From IMG/VR virus record IMGVR_UViG_3300031566_000185, positions 1-35,966 of that record: a stretch of 35,966 nucleotides of DNA. One strand, written 5' to 3'. The notes under the pieces were generated by a model. The model saw nothing but the letters and a program-made list of their open reading frames with translations. It did not search any database and was not told the origin of the DNA. The position numbers and the translations under genes are program-made. Of the stretch, positions 15,042 through 22,462 are shown one piece after another; the first letter of the stretch is position 1, and every line of letters starts with the position of its first letter. This DNA is from a virus.

Positions 15042-15824
15042 TTAGAATTGGAATCCGGCGCGCAGCCACGTCGTGGGCGACGCCGTGTCAATTTCCATGT
15101 ATCCGGTTTCAACGATGGTGATTTGGAGCGCGGTTACGGTATCGACGGTGACGATTCTCCCGAAGTTCAGGCCAGGAGTCAGGTCGGTGTCATCAAGATA
15201 AATCTTCATCCCAGGTTCGACCCCGTCGTCGGTGAAACTCCCTGCGGCCCGGTCAATGGTCGTCGCCGTGAAGGCAAAATCGGTTGCGAGGTCTTCGAGG
15301 TTGACGCTGGCCTTGATGTATCGCGCTGATTGAACCATGTTTCCCGTGACGGTAAAGAACACCGCTGCGTTTGTTGCCGCGCTCGGGATCTGGAAAGCAG
15401 CGACATCAAGCCCGCCGTTCGGAGCCCCGCCCCATTCTGCCGGGGCCGTGTTCGGTATCAGGATGATGTCTTGGGATCGGTCTGACAGGTTCAGCCGGGC
15501 GTAGATCCAGATGTCTTTATTGGGGAGTGCCTGGCACTGCCCCCTTCGGTAGAGTTCGCGCTGAACGGCGGATTCATGATACCAGTTCGCGGAAAACCCG
15601 ACGTCTTCAAAGCTGGGTTGGCCGGCGACGTTCGTTCCGATTGATCCAGACTCTGCCGCCGCTGACGTGGCCCGCATGAACCCTACCGGGAGCTTAATTT
15701 CCGTTAGCCCTGGCATGAGCTCGCGCAATGCCCCCGACTGATCGGACCAAATTTGCATAGCCCCTTGCGCTGACTGGAGCACTTCCGCAACTTTTATTGC
15801 GCATGTCGTGTATTCTACCGCCAT
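15042..15824 (-). CDS. major tail (tube) protein
   Basis: 260 aa, immediately before the G/GT pair and after the tail terminator, the standard place for the tail-tube subunit. It is mostly beta, with internal domains (IKLPVGFMRATSAAAESG; RAAGSFTDDGVEPGMKIYLDD). The later half resembles the Ig-like or tube-extension part of lambda gpV-type proteins. Hundreds of copies would stack around the tape measure. Confidence 0.7.
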   Translation of the reverse strand: MAVEYTTCAIKVAEVLQSAQGAMQIWSDQSGALRELMPGLTEIKLPVGFMRATSAAAESGSIGTNVAGQPSFEDVGFSANWYHESAVQRELYRRGQCQALPNKDIWIYARLNLSDRSQDIILIPNTAPAEWGGAPNGGLDVAAFQIPSAATNAAVFFTVTGNMVQSARYIKASVNLEDLATDFAFTATTIDRAAGSFTDDGVEPGMKIYLDDTDLTPGLNFGRIVTVDTVTALQITIVETGYMEIDTASPTTWLRAGFQF

Positions 15825-15836
15825 CGTGTTGCCTCC

Positions 15837-16274
15837 TTATGTATATGTTTTTTCGACTCGGAAATGGAATTCGCTCATTGCGACATATTTTCCGAATCTG
15901 TCTCGTTTTTCTTTTTCGTTTTCCGTCGCCCGGAACCCTGAATTCCGCTCCAGGTATACCAGGATATTGAACCCGATGTCAGCGCTCCCGTCTGTTCGCG
16001 TGCTCAGTGACAATTCGACAGCGTCCCGAATTTCGTCAAGGGCGATATCGTCGCTTCCGTACATTGTGATTTGGAAGCTGTTCTCTTCGGACTGAGAGAT
16101 CGAAGCCGTCGTGTCGGTGACGGTGACCCACCCCCACGCCGCATACGGGGCCACGACTTCTCCGGGGATGTTGTTTTCACGGTAAAACCTGCGGCCGATC
16201 ATATCGGTGAACCATTCCGTCGTGTTGATGTAATCGAGAAGAAGGTTCGTTATTTGGGTTGTGATTCCTGGCAT
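15837..16274 (-). CDS. tail terminator-like protein
   Basis: 145 aa. The N-terminus TQITNLLLDYIN...RRFYRENN is followed by a strand-rich core with Gln/Glu-rich turns (SQSEENSFQITMYGSDD) and an ELSLSTRTD helix region. The layout and position (between head-closure genes and tail tube) fit the gpU/DUF3168-type tail terminators that stop tube polymerisation and dock the head. Confidence 0.6.
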   Translation of the reverse strand: MPGITTQITNLLLDYINTTEWFTDMIGRRFYRENNIPGEVVAPYAAWGWVTVTDTTASISQSEENSFQITMYGSDDIALDEIRDAVELSLSTRTDGSADIGFNILVYLERNSGFRATENEKEKRDRFGKYVAMSEFHFRVEKTYT

Positions 16275-16475
16275 TTATTCTGGCTCTATCTCGACACAGG
16301 AATCCCATTTGCCTGCTGGAAAAGTTGCCTTCACCCTGTGGATGGTCAACTGATCCCCCTCTTCCGCCACTAGGAGCTGTAGCACGCCACCTGATTCTTG
16401 ATAAAAATGGGTCGCCTTGATTTTGTGCTTTGTTCCGGAACCGGTTGTCGTTACTTCGAATGTCCTCATTTCCAT
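16275..16475 (-). CDS. small hypothetical protein of the neck region
   Basis: 66 aa, between head closure and tail terminator, starting four bases after the previous gene. It reads as one small beta domain (FEVTTTGSGTKHKIKATHFY...). No motif is recognised. It may be a connector accessory or a regulatory protein. Confidence 0.55.
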   Translation of the reverse strand: MEMRTFEVTTTGSGTKHKIKATHFYQESGGVLQLLVAEEGDQLTIHRVKATFPAGKWDSCVEIEPE

Positions 16476-16478
16476 ATT

Positions 16479-16850
16479 TTATCCCACCTTATCCACTTTT
16501 ATCGAACAGTTGATTACCCAATCATCACGCATGTCGTCAGGCAGAACAACCCCGTCGATGTTATACGTGATCGTTTTTTGGTTGAAAGTGACTTCGGCCT
16601 TGTCGCCTTGTTGAATGTGAACGTCCCAGCCTGGAGTCCTGAAATACAGGTCGATTCGGTCCCGGCCCTGAAATGTTCCGGCTGCGTATTTTTCTTCTGA
16701 TTCTAGAATCACCCTGGCGAAATTGATCGACTGAACGATATCTTTCGGCGTCCCGAGAACTCTTGGATCGCCGCCCCTCGCCTGCGTCCATTGCTCACGG
16801 TATATCTTGCCTTTATTCCTGAATGCGTGTGGTGGTAGGTTTTTTTTCAA
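16479..16850 (-). CDS. head closure/head-tail joining protein candidate
   Basis: 123 aa. The start is TTG at 16850, overlapping the stop of the upstream zinc protein (TTGA). A helix near residues 35-55 (KDIVQSINFARVILESEEK) is followed by beta strands (DRIDLYFRTPGWDVHIQQGD, KAEVTFNQKTI). This resembles SPP1 gp16-like head-closure rings. It follows the adaptor gene in the usual order. Confidence is moderate because no exact signature is seen. Confidence 0.5.
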   Translation of the reverse strand: MKKNLPPHAFRNKGKIYREQWTQARGGDPRVLGTPKDIVQSINFARVILESEEKYAAGTFQGRDRIDLYFRTPGWDVHIQQGDKAEVTFNQKTITYNIDGVVLPDDMRDDWVINCSIKVDKVG

Positions 16851-17020
16851 TCAATCACCATCGTATACCTGCCTGTTTCTATCGGCGATCTGATTTCGGA
16901 TATCGGCGGTTTGTCACACGTCCCGCAATATTCTTTTCGGCTTCCGGCAACATACCCAGGGGATCCTATAAACCTGATCGTTGCGATTATTTTTTGGCTT
17001 CCGCATTTTTCGCAAGTCAT
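16847..17020 (-). CDS. small zinc-knuckle protein
   Basis: 57 aa, found from the DNA between the endolysin and the head-closure gene. CEKCG near the N-terminus and CGTC about 30 residues later give a four-Cys zinc ribbon. It is joined to both neighbours by overlaps (ATGA with the M15 gene, TTGA with the next). The function is unknown. Confidence 0.55.
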   Translation of the reverse strand: MTCEKCGSQKIIATIRFIGSPGYVAGSRKEYCGTCDKPPISEIRSPIETGRYTMVID

Positions 17021-17376
17021 CTCTTATCCCACCTCGCTTTTTTTGCCCGGACATCAACATGAGTTCGCCCGACGTATCGACCGATTCCATATTTTGTCGG
17101 GTATTTCTTTTCGAGGTAATCAGCAACCACATCGGGGTCGATATCCGCCACCCAAACATCAGCCGCTTTCGCAAGCAAGTGCTGGCTGTCGTCTTCTCCG
17201 CCAACCTCGCGGTTATGTTTTTCGCACCGGTTTGGGCCCGAGATATGAACTGAAATGTCAAAGTGACCATGCAAATCTTCGAGGACGATATTGAGTTCAG
17301 CGTCCACCGTATCGAATCCGCAACCGCACTCGCAGGCGTGTTCCCATCTTGAAAAATGTTCGGATATATCGCCCAT
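17017..17376 (-). CDS. M15 peptidase endolysin
   Basis: 119 aa. Residues about 48-76 read SGPNRCEKHNREVGG...SQHLLAKAADVWV, giving the H66-x6-D73 zinc motif of M15 D-Ala-D-Ala peptidases, and the closing GRTHVDVR supplies the second His (H106). It cuts the peptide stem of peptidoglycan, probably as the lysis enzyme. No signal peptide is present, so it would need a holin to reach the wall. Its location inside the head-tail connector cluster is unusual but known in some phages. Confidence 0.85.
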   Translation of the reverse strand: MGDISEHFSRWEHACECGCGFDTVDAELNIVLEDLHGHFDISVHISGPNRCEKHNREVGGEDDSQHLLAKAADVWVADIDPDVVADYLEKKYPTKYGIGRYVGRTHVDVRAKKARWDKR

Positions 17377-17543
17377 TATCTGGCGATCATTTCCAGAATC
17401 CTGACGAGGTAATCGTCGTACTTGTTTTCTGTTTTTTCGGCCTCGATTTTGAGAACCGGAAGGATCAGTCTTAATAAAATGGACAGGCTTTCTGATATCA
17501 ACGCTGCCGGTATTCCTCGTTCCATTGTTGTTTTATCTTCCAT
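17376..17543 (-). CDS. 55-aa helical hypothetical protein
   Basis: It overlaps the endolysin start by TAATG. The middle (ISESLSILLRLILPVLK) is one long hydrophobic helix and the C-terminus is charged. One membrane span or an amphipathic helix is likely. A gene directly before an endolysin could be a holin, but the sequence alone does not show it. Confidence 0.5.
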   Translation of the reverse strand: MEDKTTMERGIPAALISESLSILLRLILPVLKIEAEKTENKYDDYLVRILEMIAR

Positions 17544-18338
17544 TTACCACCTCAATTTCGTGAGCGAGACGCCCCGGTCCCAGTTGGCCATCATCAAGTT
17601 CATGTTCGGGCTCGATGCAAGGTAAATCCCCTGCTCATTAACGAAGTGAGTTGCCATCGACAGTATCGCCGATTCGGCAACCTCCGGGATCGTTTTTCCA
17701 AGGCATGTCCAGATTAATGTGTCCGGCCCTTCCGCCTGTGTCGCGCCGGTTTCCCCGGTCAAGAATGGTTCTGTTGGGCCTGATGTTCCCCCTGGCGTTG
17801 CCTCGTAAACAAGGTTATGAGCCATGGCCCATGTCGGCCTCATCTTGTACCCGGTGGCGTAGGCGAAGTTTTCAACCCAATCCGCGCCAACCGGGTGCCC
17901 ACAATCGAAATCAATCGTGATCGGGTACTCTGCTTGCGTGTCGACATCCGGCCAGTCTTTTTCACGGTTCAAGACAATCCTGCTGTTCCCGTTGTCGTCC
18001 GCCTCCACGCTGAAATCTGTGAATGTTTGCGGGGCCCCGTCAGGGTCGATGTAGCTGATTTCGACGACGTCGGTGTTCCCATATGACACGCGCATTTCCC
18101 GGCCTTGGCATTGCCCATAATCCTGATTTCCGAACCGCCACGGGTTCCACCGCATCCGCTGGAATGACATCTTCATGCCTGACTGTTTTTCGAACATGTC
18201 CACGGACGAGGCTATGGCCTGGGCATATCTTGGGTCCTCTAACGTAACGTTGGGGTCCCTAATGATCCAATTATGGAACTGGGCCACGGATACCGGTGTG
18301 ACGGTTGGGGATATCAGTGTTTTATAGAGGCTTCTCAT
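17544..18338 (-). CDS. head-tail adaptor (phiE125 gp8/HK97 gp6-like) with inserted motif
   Basis: 264 aa. Residues 1-70 read as the adaptor start (P-V-S-V-A-Q-F-x-N-W then D-x-x-Y-A-Q-A-I-A-S-S-V-x-x-F-E-x-x-S-G), followed by strands. An insert near residues 150-205 carries the common phage motif GGTSGPTEP...TGETGATQAEGPDTLIWTCLG, found in many virion proteins as an exposed domain. The core forms the dodecameric ring under the portal. Position, just after a membrane-protein cluster, is unusual, but the family call is fair. Confidence 0.7.
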   Translation of the reverse strand: MRSLYKTLISPTVTPVSVAQFHNWIIRDPNVTLEDPRYAQAIASSVDMFEKQSGMKMSFQRMRWNPWRFGNQDYGQCQGREMRVSYGNTDVVEISYIDPDGAPQTFTDFSVEADDNGNSRIVLNREKDWPDVDTQAEYPITIDFDCGHPVGADWVENFAYATGYKMRPTWAMAHNLVYEATPGGTSGPTEPFLTGETGATQAEGPDTLIWTCLGKTIPEVAESAILSMATHFVNEQGIYLASSPNMNLMMANWDRGVSLTKLRW

Positions 18339-18663
18339 TTTCCCTTTTTTTCAAAAAATAGTAATCGATCAGCCCCCGGCCCAACCCGCGGACCTGATAA
18401 AATCCTTTTTGCGTCAATTCATGCCCCACGGTTCCTTCGTCACCTTCAACACATGTGATCAATGACCGGAATGCGTCGCTTTTCTTCGGGCATTTCGGCT
18501 TCTGGCTTGGCTTCGGCGTTGTCGTCGCAGTCTCAGCAACAGGCGCGGCAATCACAGGGCCAACAACAGGCGCAGGCGCAGGCGCAGGCGCATTCGGAAC
18601 CGGTGGCGAAAACCCGACGATACCGGCGATCAGGATTGATACGGTTGCGATTTTCAGTATCAT
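18322..18663 (-). CDS. secreted or anchored Pro/Ala-rich protein
   Basis: 113 aa from ATG 18663, coupled to the previous stop by ATGA. An N-terminal hydrophobic helix (ILKIATVSILIAGIVGF) leads into a Pro/Ala linker and a basic C-terminal domain with two Cys (KPKCPKKSD; LITCVEGDEG). The shape, membrane anchor plus periplasmic reach, is spanin-like, but no coiled coil is evident. It overlaps the adaptor start by 17 bases. Confidence 0.55.
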   Translation of the reverse strand: MILKIATVSILIAGIVGFSPPVPNAPAPAPAPVVGPVIAAPVAETATTTPKPSQKPKCPKKSDAFRSLITCVEGDEGTVGHELTQKGFYQVRGLGRGLIDYYFLKKRENEKPL

Positions 18664-18845
18664 AGCCCGGTCCGCAGTGTCCGCGAGAAAGGCGTGTTCG
18701 GGCCCCACGGATGCCATTCATAACTGATTTCAATTTTCGGCTTCGGGCCTGTTTTCGCTCCGCCGTCTGCCGACATGACTCCGGCAGGACAACCGAAACA
18801 AAAAAGCATGATTACCAAAATCGATGAACAGATCAATCTTTTCAT
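18660..18845 (-). CDS. small secreted protein
   Basis: 61 aa: KR, a hydrophobic core, then Cys/Gly (LFCFGC) and a Pro/Gly/Trp-rich mature part. It could be a short lipoprotein (a poor lipobox ending FGC) or a Sec-secreted peptide. It sits between two anchored proteins, consistent with an outer-membrane spanin partner, which remains a guess. Confidence 0.5.
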   Translation of the reverse strand: MKRLICSSILVIMLFCFGCPAGVMSADGGAKTGPKPKIEISYEWHPWGPNTPFSRTLRTGL

Positions 18846-19009
18846 TTTTTCTCCTCCATTTTTTTCAATCTTGTGTCAATATCAACTATCTGTTTGTGAG
18901 TCTTACCCCAAGCATCCTTGACCCAAAGATACGACACGATATATGATGTCAGCGTGACACCGCCGATAAGCACCAAAATCGCATCGTATACATTGAAATC
19001 ATTTTGCAT
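18842..19009 (-). CDS. small TM protein with cytoplasmic/periplasmic helix
   Basis: 55 aa, found between two genes. The first half is one membrane span (DAILVLIGGVTLTSYIVSYLW) and the second a charged helix (THKQIVDIDTRLKKMEEKK). Both ends overlap neighbours (ATG inside the 129-aa gene; ATGA into the 61-aa gene). Together with its coiled-coil neighbour it could be part of a lysis or anti-superinfection complex. Confidence 0.55.
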   Translation of the reverse strand: MQNDFNVYDAILVLIGGVTLTSYIVSYLWVKDAWGKTHKQIVDIDTRLKKMEEKK

Positions 19010-19388
19010 TTCCTGCCTTATTCTCGGACTGTAGCCTTATGACGTCAGTCCTCAGAATGTCGATTTGAGTCCATAGTTTCGTATGTGCAGATTGCCTGCT
19101 GTCATCGCGCTTGACAAATTCCTCTTTGAGTAATCCTATCTCTCGCTGGATTACATCGCAAATGTCTTTGTGTCGGGCACTGCAATCCTCTTTGTAAATA
19201 AAAGCAGGCTTTCCGTTTGGGAAAAGGCCGTCGCTCAGCTTGTCAACCTTGGCTTCGAGTTTATTATTTTGCACGATTGACTGCTCAATCTTAAACCCCT
19301 GACGTGTTATCATCCTCGAAACAAGAGCGACCTGAGCGATAAGCGCCATAACAAACCCGGCTGCTTTTAACATGAAAGCAGCGTCCAT
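18999..19388 (-). CDS. membrane-anchored coiled-coil protein (i-spanin-like)
   Basis: 129 aa. An N-terminal span (MLKAAGFVMALIAQVALV) precedes a long heptad-rich region (NNKLEAKVDKLSD... and LLKEEFVKRDDSRQ... LRTDVIRLQSENK). The single TM and rod plan is that of i-spanins such as Rz. It carries two Cys that could pair. Coupled to the upstream secreted gene by TAATG. This is a lysis-cluster candidate; the call rests on architecture. Confidence 0.55.
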   Translation of the reverse strand: MDAAFMLKAAGFVMALIAQVALVSRMITRQGFKIEQSIVQNNKLEAKVDKLSDGLFPNGKPAFIYKEDCSARHKDICDVIQREIGLLKEEFVKRDDSRQSAHTKLWTQIDILRTDVIRLQSENKAGNAK

Positions 19389-19777
19389 TATTCAGCCAAC
19401 CTTGAAACCCCGGAAAGATCATCCCACCCATCAGCAACGGCCTGCAAAAGGATCTCGTCAGTGATCTGGCCCAACGTCCCTGCGTCGATCAGCGCGGCCA
19501 CATTCGTGTCGTTGACGATCAAGGTATAAATCGAGTTCAAAGACACCTGCGCATTTATGATTTTCTGGGCGAATGCGTCCCGTAGGGCGTGATCTCGAAC
19601 GTCCACGTCCTCGGCCTTGACAACCCTTGCCTGGATCATCAGCGCGCACTCTGCCCGCCGTTCGAAAATCGGACCTGTTACCGGGCCGTTGATTACGTTC
19701 ATCCTTGCGTCGAAATCCGCTGATGCCGGAATCGAAACGAGCAGAATCAAAAAAAGAACCATCATTATTTTTTTCAT
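19388..19777 (-). CDS. secreted hypothetical phage protein
   Basis: 129 aa from ATG 19777, preceded by a strong AAAGGAGG. A Sec signal peptide (KKIMMVLFLILLVSIPASA, cut before DFD) is followed by a helical domain with LRDAFAQKIINAQVSLN and DEILLQAVADGW. The mature domain resembles a phage head-region protein family I know only as uncharacterised. A signal peptide on it is unusual. An upstream in-frame ATG at 19828 lacks a site. Confidence 0.65.
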   Translation of the reverse strand: MKKIMMVLFLILLVSIPASADFDARMNVINGPVTGPIFERRAECALMIQARVVKAEDVDVRDHALRDAFAQKIINAQVSLNSIYTLIVNDTNVAALIDAGTLGQITDEILLQAVADGWDDLSGVSRLAE

Positions 19778-19787
19778 ATCGCCTCCT

Positions 19788-20942
19788 TTATAATTGGTCG
19801 GACATTGCCCGCCAACCGAGCGCGCCATCGCACCAGATGGTCACGGCCTCGCCCGGTTGCATTGTCTTTGATCCGAACAAAAATTGATTGCCGACAGCCG
19901 ACAAGCCCGAGTTGCCAACCAAAATTATATTTCCAGCTGTCTGATCGTGTATCAGCGTAATGACGAGCCACGGAGCCGCCTGTATCCCAGAGACGTTGAC
20001 ATTCGCCCCGGTTGTTGACATTATCCAAATGCGGTTGTCAGTATATCCAGCCGGGGCCCAATTGTTGGTAGCCCCTGACAGGCTCGGCGGCCTCAATACT
20101 GATGTTGTCGACATCGTTCCGGCGATTTCTGTGTTGCGTTCCGTCTTGATATTGTCGGCGAAAACAAGCGTGTCGTCAGCCTGTGCCCACGTCATCAGCC
20201 CGTCGAACAGGTCCCCGTCAAATGTCAGCGTGTAGTCGACGCCTGCTTCGCCAGACCCTACGGTCGTATTTTCCGAAAGGGCTATGTCCCCTCCGGTTGC
20301 CGCGATCGTCAAGTCCCCGCTTGCGTCAGCCTCCATCGTGAAAAGGTTCGATGCGTCATAGCTGCCAGTTACCTGGGGGCCAGTTGTGTTCCTGACCTCG
20401 AAAATGCCTGATGGGTTACGCACGTTTATCCCTACATTTCCACCCATAAAAAAAGAAAAACCATTTGACCTAAGCACGATTCCGTCAGCGGTTATTTGGC
20501 TAGCCGGATCGATTGTTATAAGGCTGTCCACCCCGCCCGTTGTATATCGCGTGCCTCCGCTGGCAGATGATATGTTGAATCCGCCGTTTGAGGTGATGAT
20601 TTGATGGTTTCCGGCGCTTGGAATAAATTCTAGATATTGCCCACCAGAGTGGTAAAATCTACTTGTGCCAACTATGTGAAGATTGGCCTCGTCCCATGAA
20701 ACGCCAGTCGCAGGCACCCACGCTGATCCGTCCCACCACATCATTTGCCCGGCATCGGTTCCGTCGCCTATCAGGTCGGATGCGAACGCTATTTGCGACG
20801 GTAGAGGCTCCGTGTCCTCCGGGTTGTAATCCGAGGCAAGCATTCCGCCGCCACCGGAGATCGTGTAGACGAACTGATTCGCGGAAACCCGGTAAGGGAT
20901 CAAGAGCGCCAAAATCAGGATAATCGGAAATAATCTTCTCAT
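19788..20942 (-). CDS. secreted fibre-like beta protein
   Basis: 384 aa. The signal peptide RRLFPIILILALLIPYRVSA precedes a Gly/Ser/Thr-rich beta-solenoid-like body, including the common fibre motif NVGINVRNPSGIFEV and repeated DTL/ADN turns. This is the look of tail fibres or spikes, yet the Sec signal would send it across the inner membrane, where virion proteins do not normally go. It could be a cell-surface coat protein made during infection or carriage, or a fibre with a cleaved leader. It overlaps the previous stop by ATGA. Confidence 0.6.
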   Translation of the reverse strand: MRRLFPIILILALLIPYRVSANQFVYTISGGGGMLASDYNPEDTEPLPSQIAFASDLIGDGTDAGQMMWWDGSAWVPATGVSWDEANLHIVGTSRFYHSGGQYLEFIPSAGNHQIITSNGGFNISSASGGTRYTTGGVDSLITIDPASQITADGIVLRSNGFSFFMGGNVGINVRNPSGIFEVRNTTGPQVTGSYDASNLFTMEADASGDLTIAATGGDIALSENTTVGSGEAGVDYTLTFDGDLFDGLMTWAQADDTLVFADNIKTERNTEIAGTMSTTSVLRPPSLSGATNNWAPAGYTDNRIWIMSTTGANVNVSGIQAAPWLVITLIHDQTAGNIILVGNSGLSAVGNQFLFGSKTMQPGEAVTIWCDGALGWRAMSDQL

Positions 20943-21457
20943 CTGAGTACCAACCTCAAAACACCTTTCCCGCCGGCACCGGCCCCGGTTATTGTTATTG
21001 TCAGAGTTTTAAAAGCGGCACCTTCCGTGCTCCTCAATACCCTGCCTCCATATGCGTTCCCGTCTGGCGTCTGGAATTGCGGAATCGTTGATTCGATGAG
21101 GGTCGCCGATCTGTCAATGAGCGCGGTCCCGAAATATGATAGCGCGTCTCCGTCCTGAACGGTGATGTCGTAATCCGCTGTTGGCGCTGTTCCGGTATCA
21201 GGAATTGTTACGGCTTCGCCGATGAATTTTCCGAGGAGCGCGGCCGTCAGGTCAAGGCCGTCTTCGCTCGGATCGACATTCACGGTTTCATCGATATCAA
21301 ACGTGATGTCGCCGGCCCCGTCTGCCTCCCATGCGCATGTGACGACGATTGAGTTCGTTCGCCCGTATGTGAGCGCCGATATTTCTACCGACTGGGCACC
21401 GGCGAAACCGGCGAAAACAGGGAAGAGCAAGAACGCCAACACGATTACTTTTTTCAT
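20939..21457 (-). CDS. secreted beta-rich protein
   Basis: 172 aa. The signal peptide KKVIVLAFLLFPVFAGFAGA is followed by strands (SIVVTCAWEADGAGDITFDID) and a C-terminal GAGAGGKGVLRLVLR. Its tail resembles the extracellular face of capsid or fibre modules. It is coupled to the next small gene by ATGA. It probably belongs with the 384-aa protein; together they may build an envelope structure. Confidence 0.6.
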   Translation of the reverse strand: MKKVIVLAFLLFPVFAGFAGAQSVEISALTYGRTNSIVVTCAWEADGAGDITFDIDETVNVDPSEDGLDLTAALLGKFIGEAVTIPDTGTAPTADYDITVQDGDALSYFGTALIDRSATLIESTIPQFQTPDGNAYGGRVLRSTEGAAFKTLTITITGAGAGGKGVLRLVLR

Positions 21458-21606
21458 TTTTTGTCCTGTCTTTCAGTAAATCCATACCCTGCCATCCGAG
21501 CGCCCATTATATCAAGATGCTTTTTGGCGGCTTTTTGCATTTCTTCAACTTCACTCAGATCGAAAACCGTTGTGCTTGGAAGATCTGGTATTCTCTTGAT
21601 TCTCAT
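21454..21606 (-). CDS. 50-aa hypothetical protein
   Basis: MRIKRIPDLPSTTVF... with a helical middle (EVEEMQKAAKKHLDIMG). It shares ATGA overlaps with both neighbours, so it is very likely translated. No family is recognised. Confidence 0.5.
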   Translation of the reverse strand: MRIKRIPDLPSTTVFDLSEVEEMQKAAKKHLDIMGARMAGYGFTERQDKK

Positions 21607-21953
21607 TTTTTCACCTTCTTGGCACGTTTTTTGACCTGGGATTTCGAATCATCCGGAAGCTCTTCAACGGGCACGAACCGAAGTCCGGAGTCTTTCGGGT
21701 ATTCTACCGGGTCAATCTCCGGTTCATCTGCCACCATCCGAGACCTTGACGGGGTGGGTATCACGTCGCCGAATTCGACAGGATACAGTCTCTTGATATG
21801 ACCCGCCTTGAGAATCGGAACCTTGTCATATACGGTGTCAATGTCCTCAATATGGCCGGCCTCGATATGGGGGGCCGCGACGGTGGGCGGTATCTCAATA
21901 ACCCGCCCAACGCCCGGCCATCCTGGAATCTGTTTCAGGATTTTGACTCTCAT
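21603..21953 (-). CDS. small head-region protein with duplicated motif
   Basis: 116 aa from ATG 21953, coupled by TAATG. The N-terminus MRVKILKQIPG...AAPHIEAGHIEDID is like short phage proteins found after the capsid gene. A second copy of the motif (ILKAGHIKRLYP) follows about 23 residues later. The acidic middle and Lys-rich end suggest a disordered tail. The role is unknown, perhaps capsid accessory. Confidence 0.55.
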   Translation of the reverse strand: MRVKILKQIPGWPGVGRVIEIPPTVAAPHIEAGHIEDIDTVYDKVPILKAGHIKRLYPVEFGDVIPTPSRSRMVADEPEIDPVEYPKDSGLRFVPVEELPDDSKSQVKKRAKKVKK

Positions 21954-22453
21954 TACACCCTCAGATCCACGGCCCCTTGATTCCTCGTGAGACACATATA
22001 CGTCACGTTGATGACATTGAGCGCGTCGCTTGCCCCTATTCGAAGCGCAAGCGCCTTCTTGAACGTGAGCACCCCGGCGCTCAAATCCGCTTCCAATTTC
22101 ATCGGATCGATCTGGAACATGACTTTTTGATTTTTACCGGCGGTGGTATCGATGGTATAAGAAGCCGCCATCTCGAAATTATCCCACGCGTGACCAAGTG
22201 ACGTGTCGACATTGTACCAGATCGGCATGACCTCGGTGATCGCCTGGACGTTGGTTCCGGATACGTCATCCGCTTCCACGATGTCAAGGACCGTGTCCAG
22301 ATCCCCTCCGTAAGTGAATTCCACACGAACCCACATATTCCGCAGGTTTAGCGCGTTCAGGTATATCAGCGTCTCCCCGCCTGCCTCTGCCACTCCGTTT
22401 TTTGCGCCGACATCCTCCATGAAATCCGGCGGGCTCCAATTAATTTGGCTCAT
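21953..22453 (-). CDS. capsid-associated protein (head decoration candidate)
   Basis: 166 aa, immediately downstream of the major capsid gene. It is mostly beta (WVRVEFTYGGDLDTVLDIVEADD, VMFQIDPMKLEADL), with a C-terminal strand pair. Position and size suit a decoration or capsid-stabilising protein. No signature is recognised. Confidence 0.5.
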   Translation of the reverse strand: MSQINWSPPDFMEDVGAKNGVAEAGGETLIYLNALNLRNMWVRVEFTYGGDLDTVLDIVEADDVSGTNVQAITEVMPIWYNVDTSLGHAWDNFEMAASYTIDTTAGKNQKVMFQIDPMKLEADLSAGVLTFKKALALRIGASDALNVINVTYMCLTRNQGAVDLRV

Positions 22454-22462
22454 ATTTCCTCC

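Noticed and set aside
18660-18845. Certain outer-membrane spanin lipoprotein
   Set aside because: The lipobox is poor and the neighbour lacks clear spanin coiled coil; kept only as a possibility.
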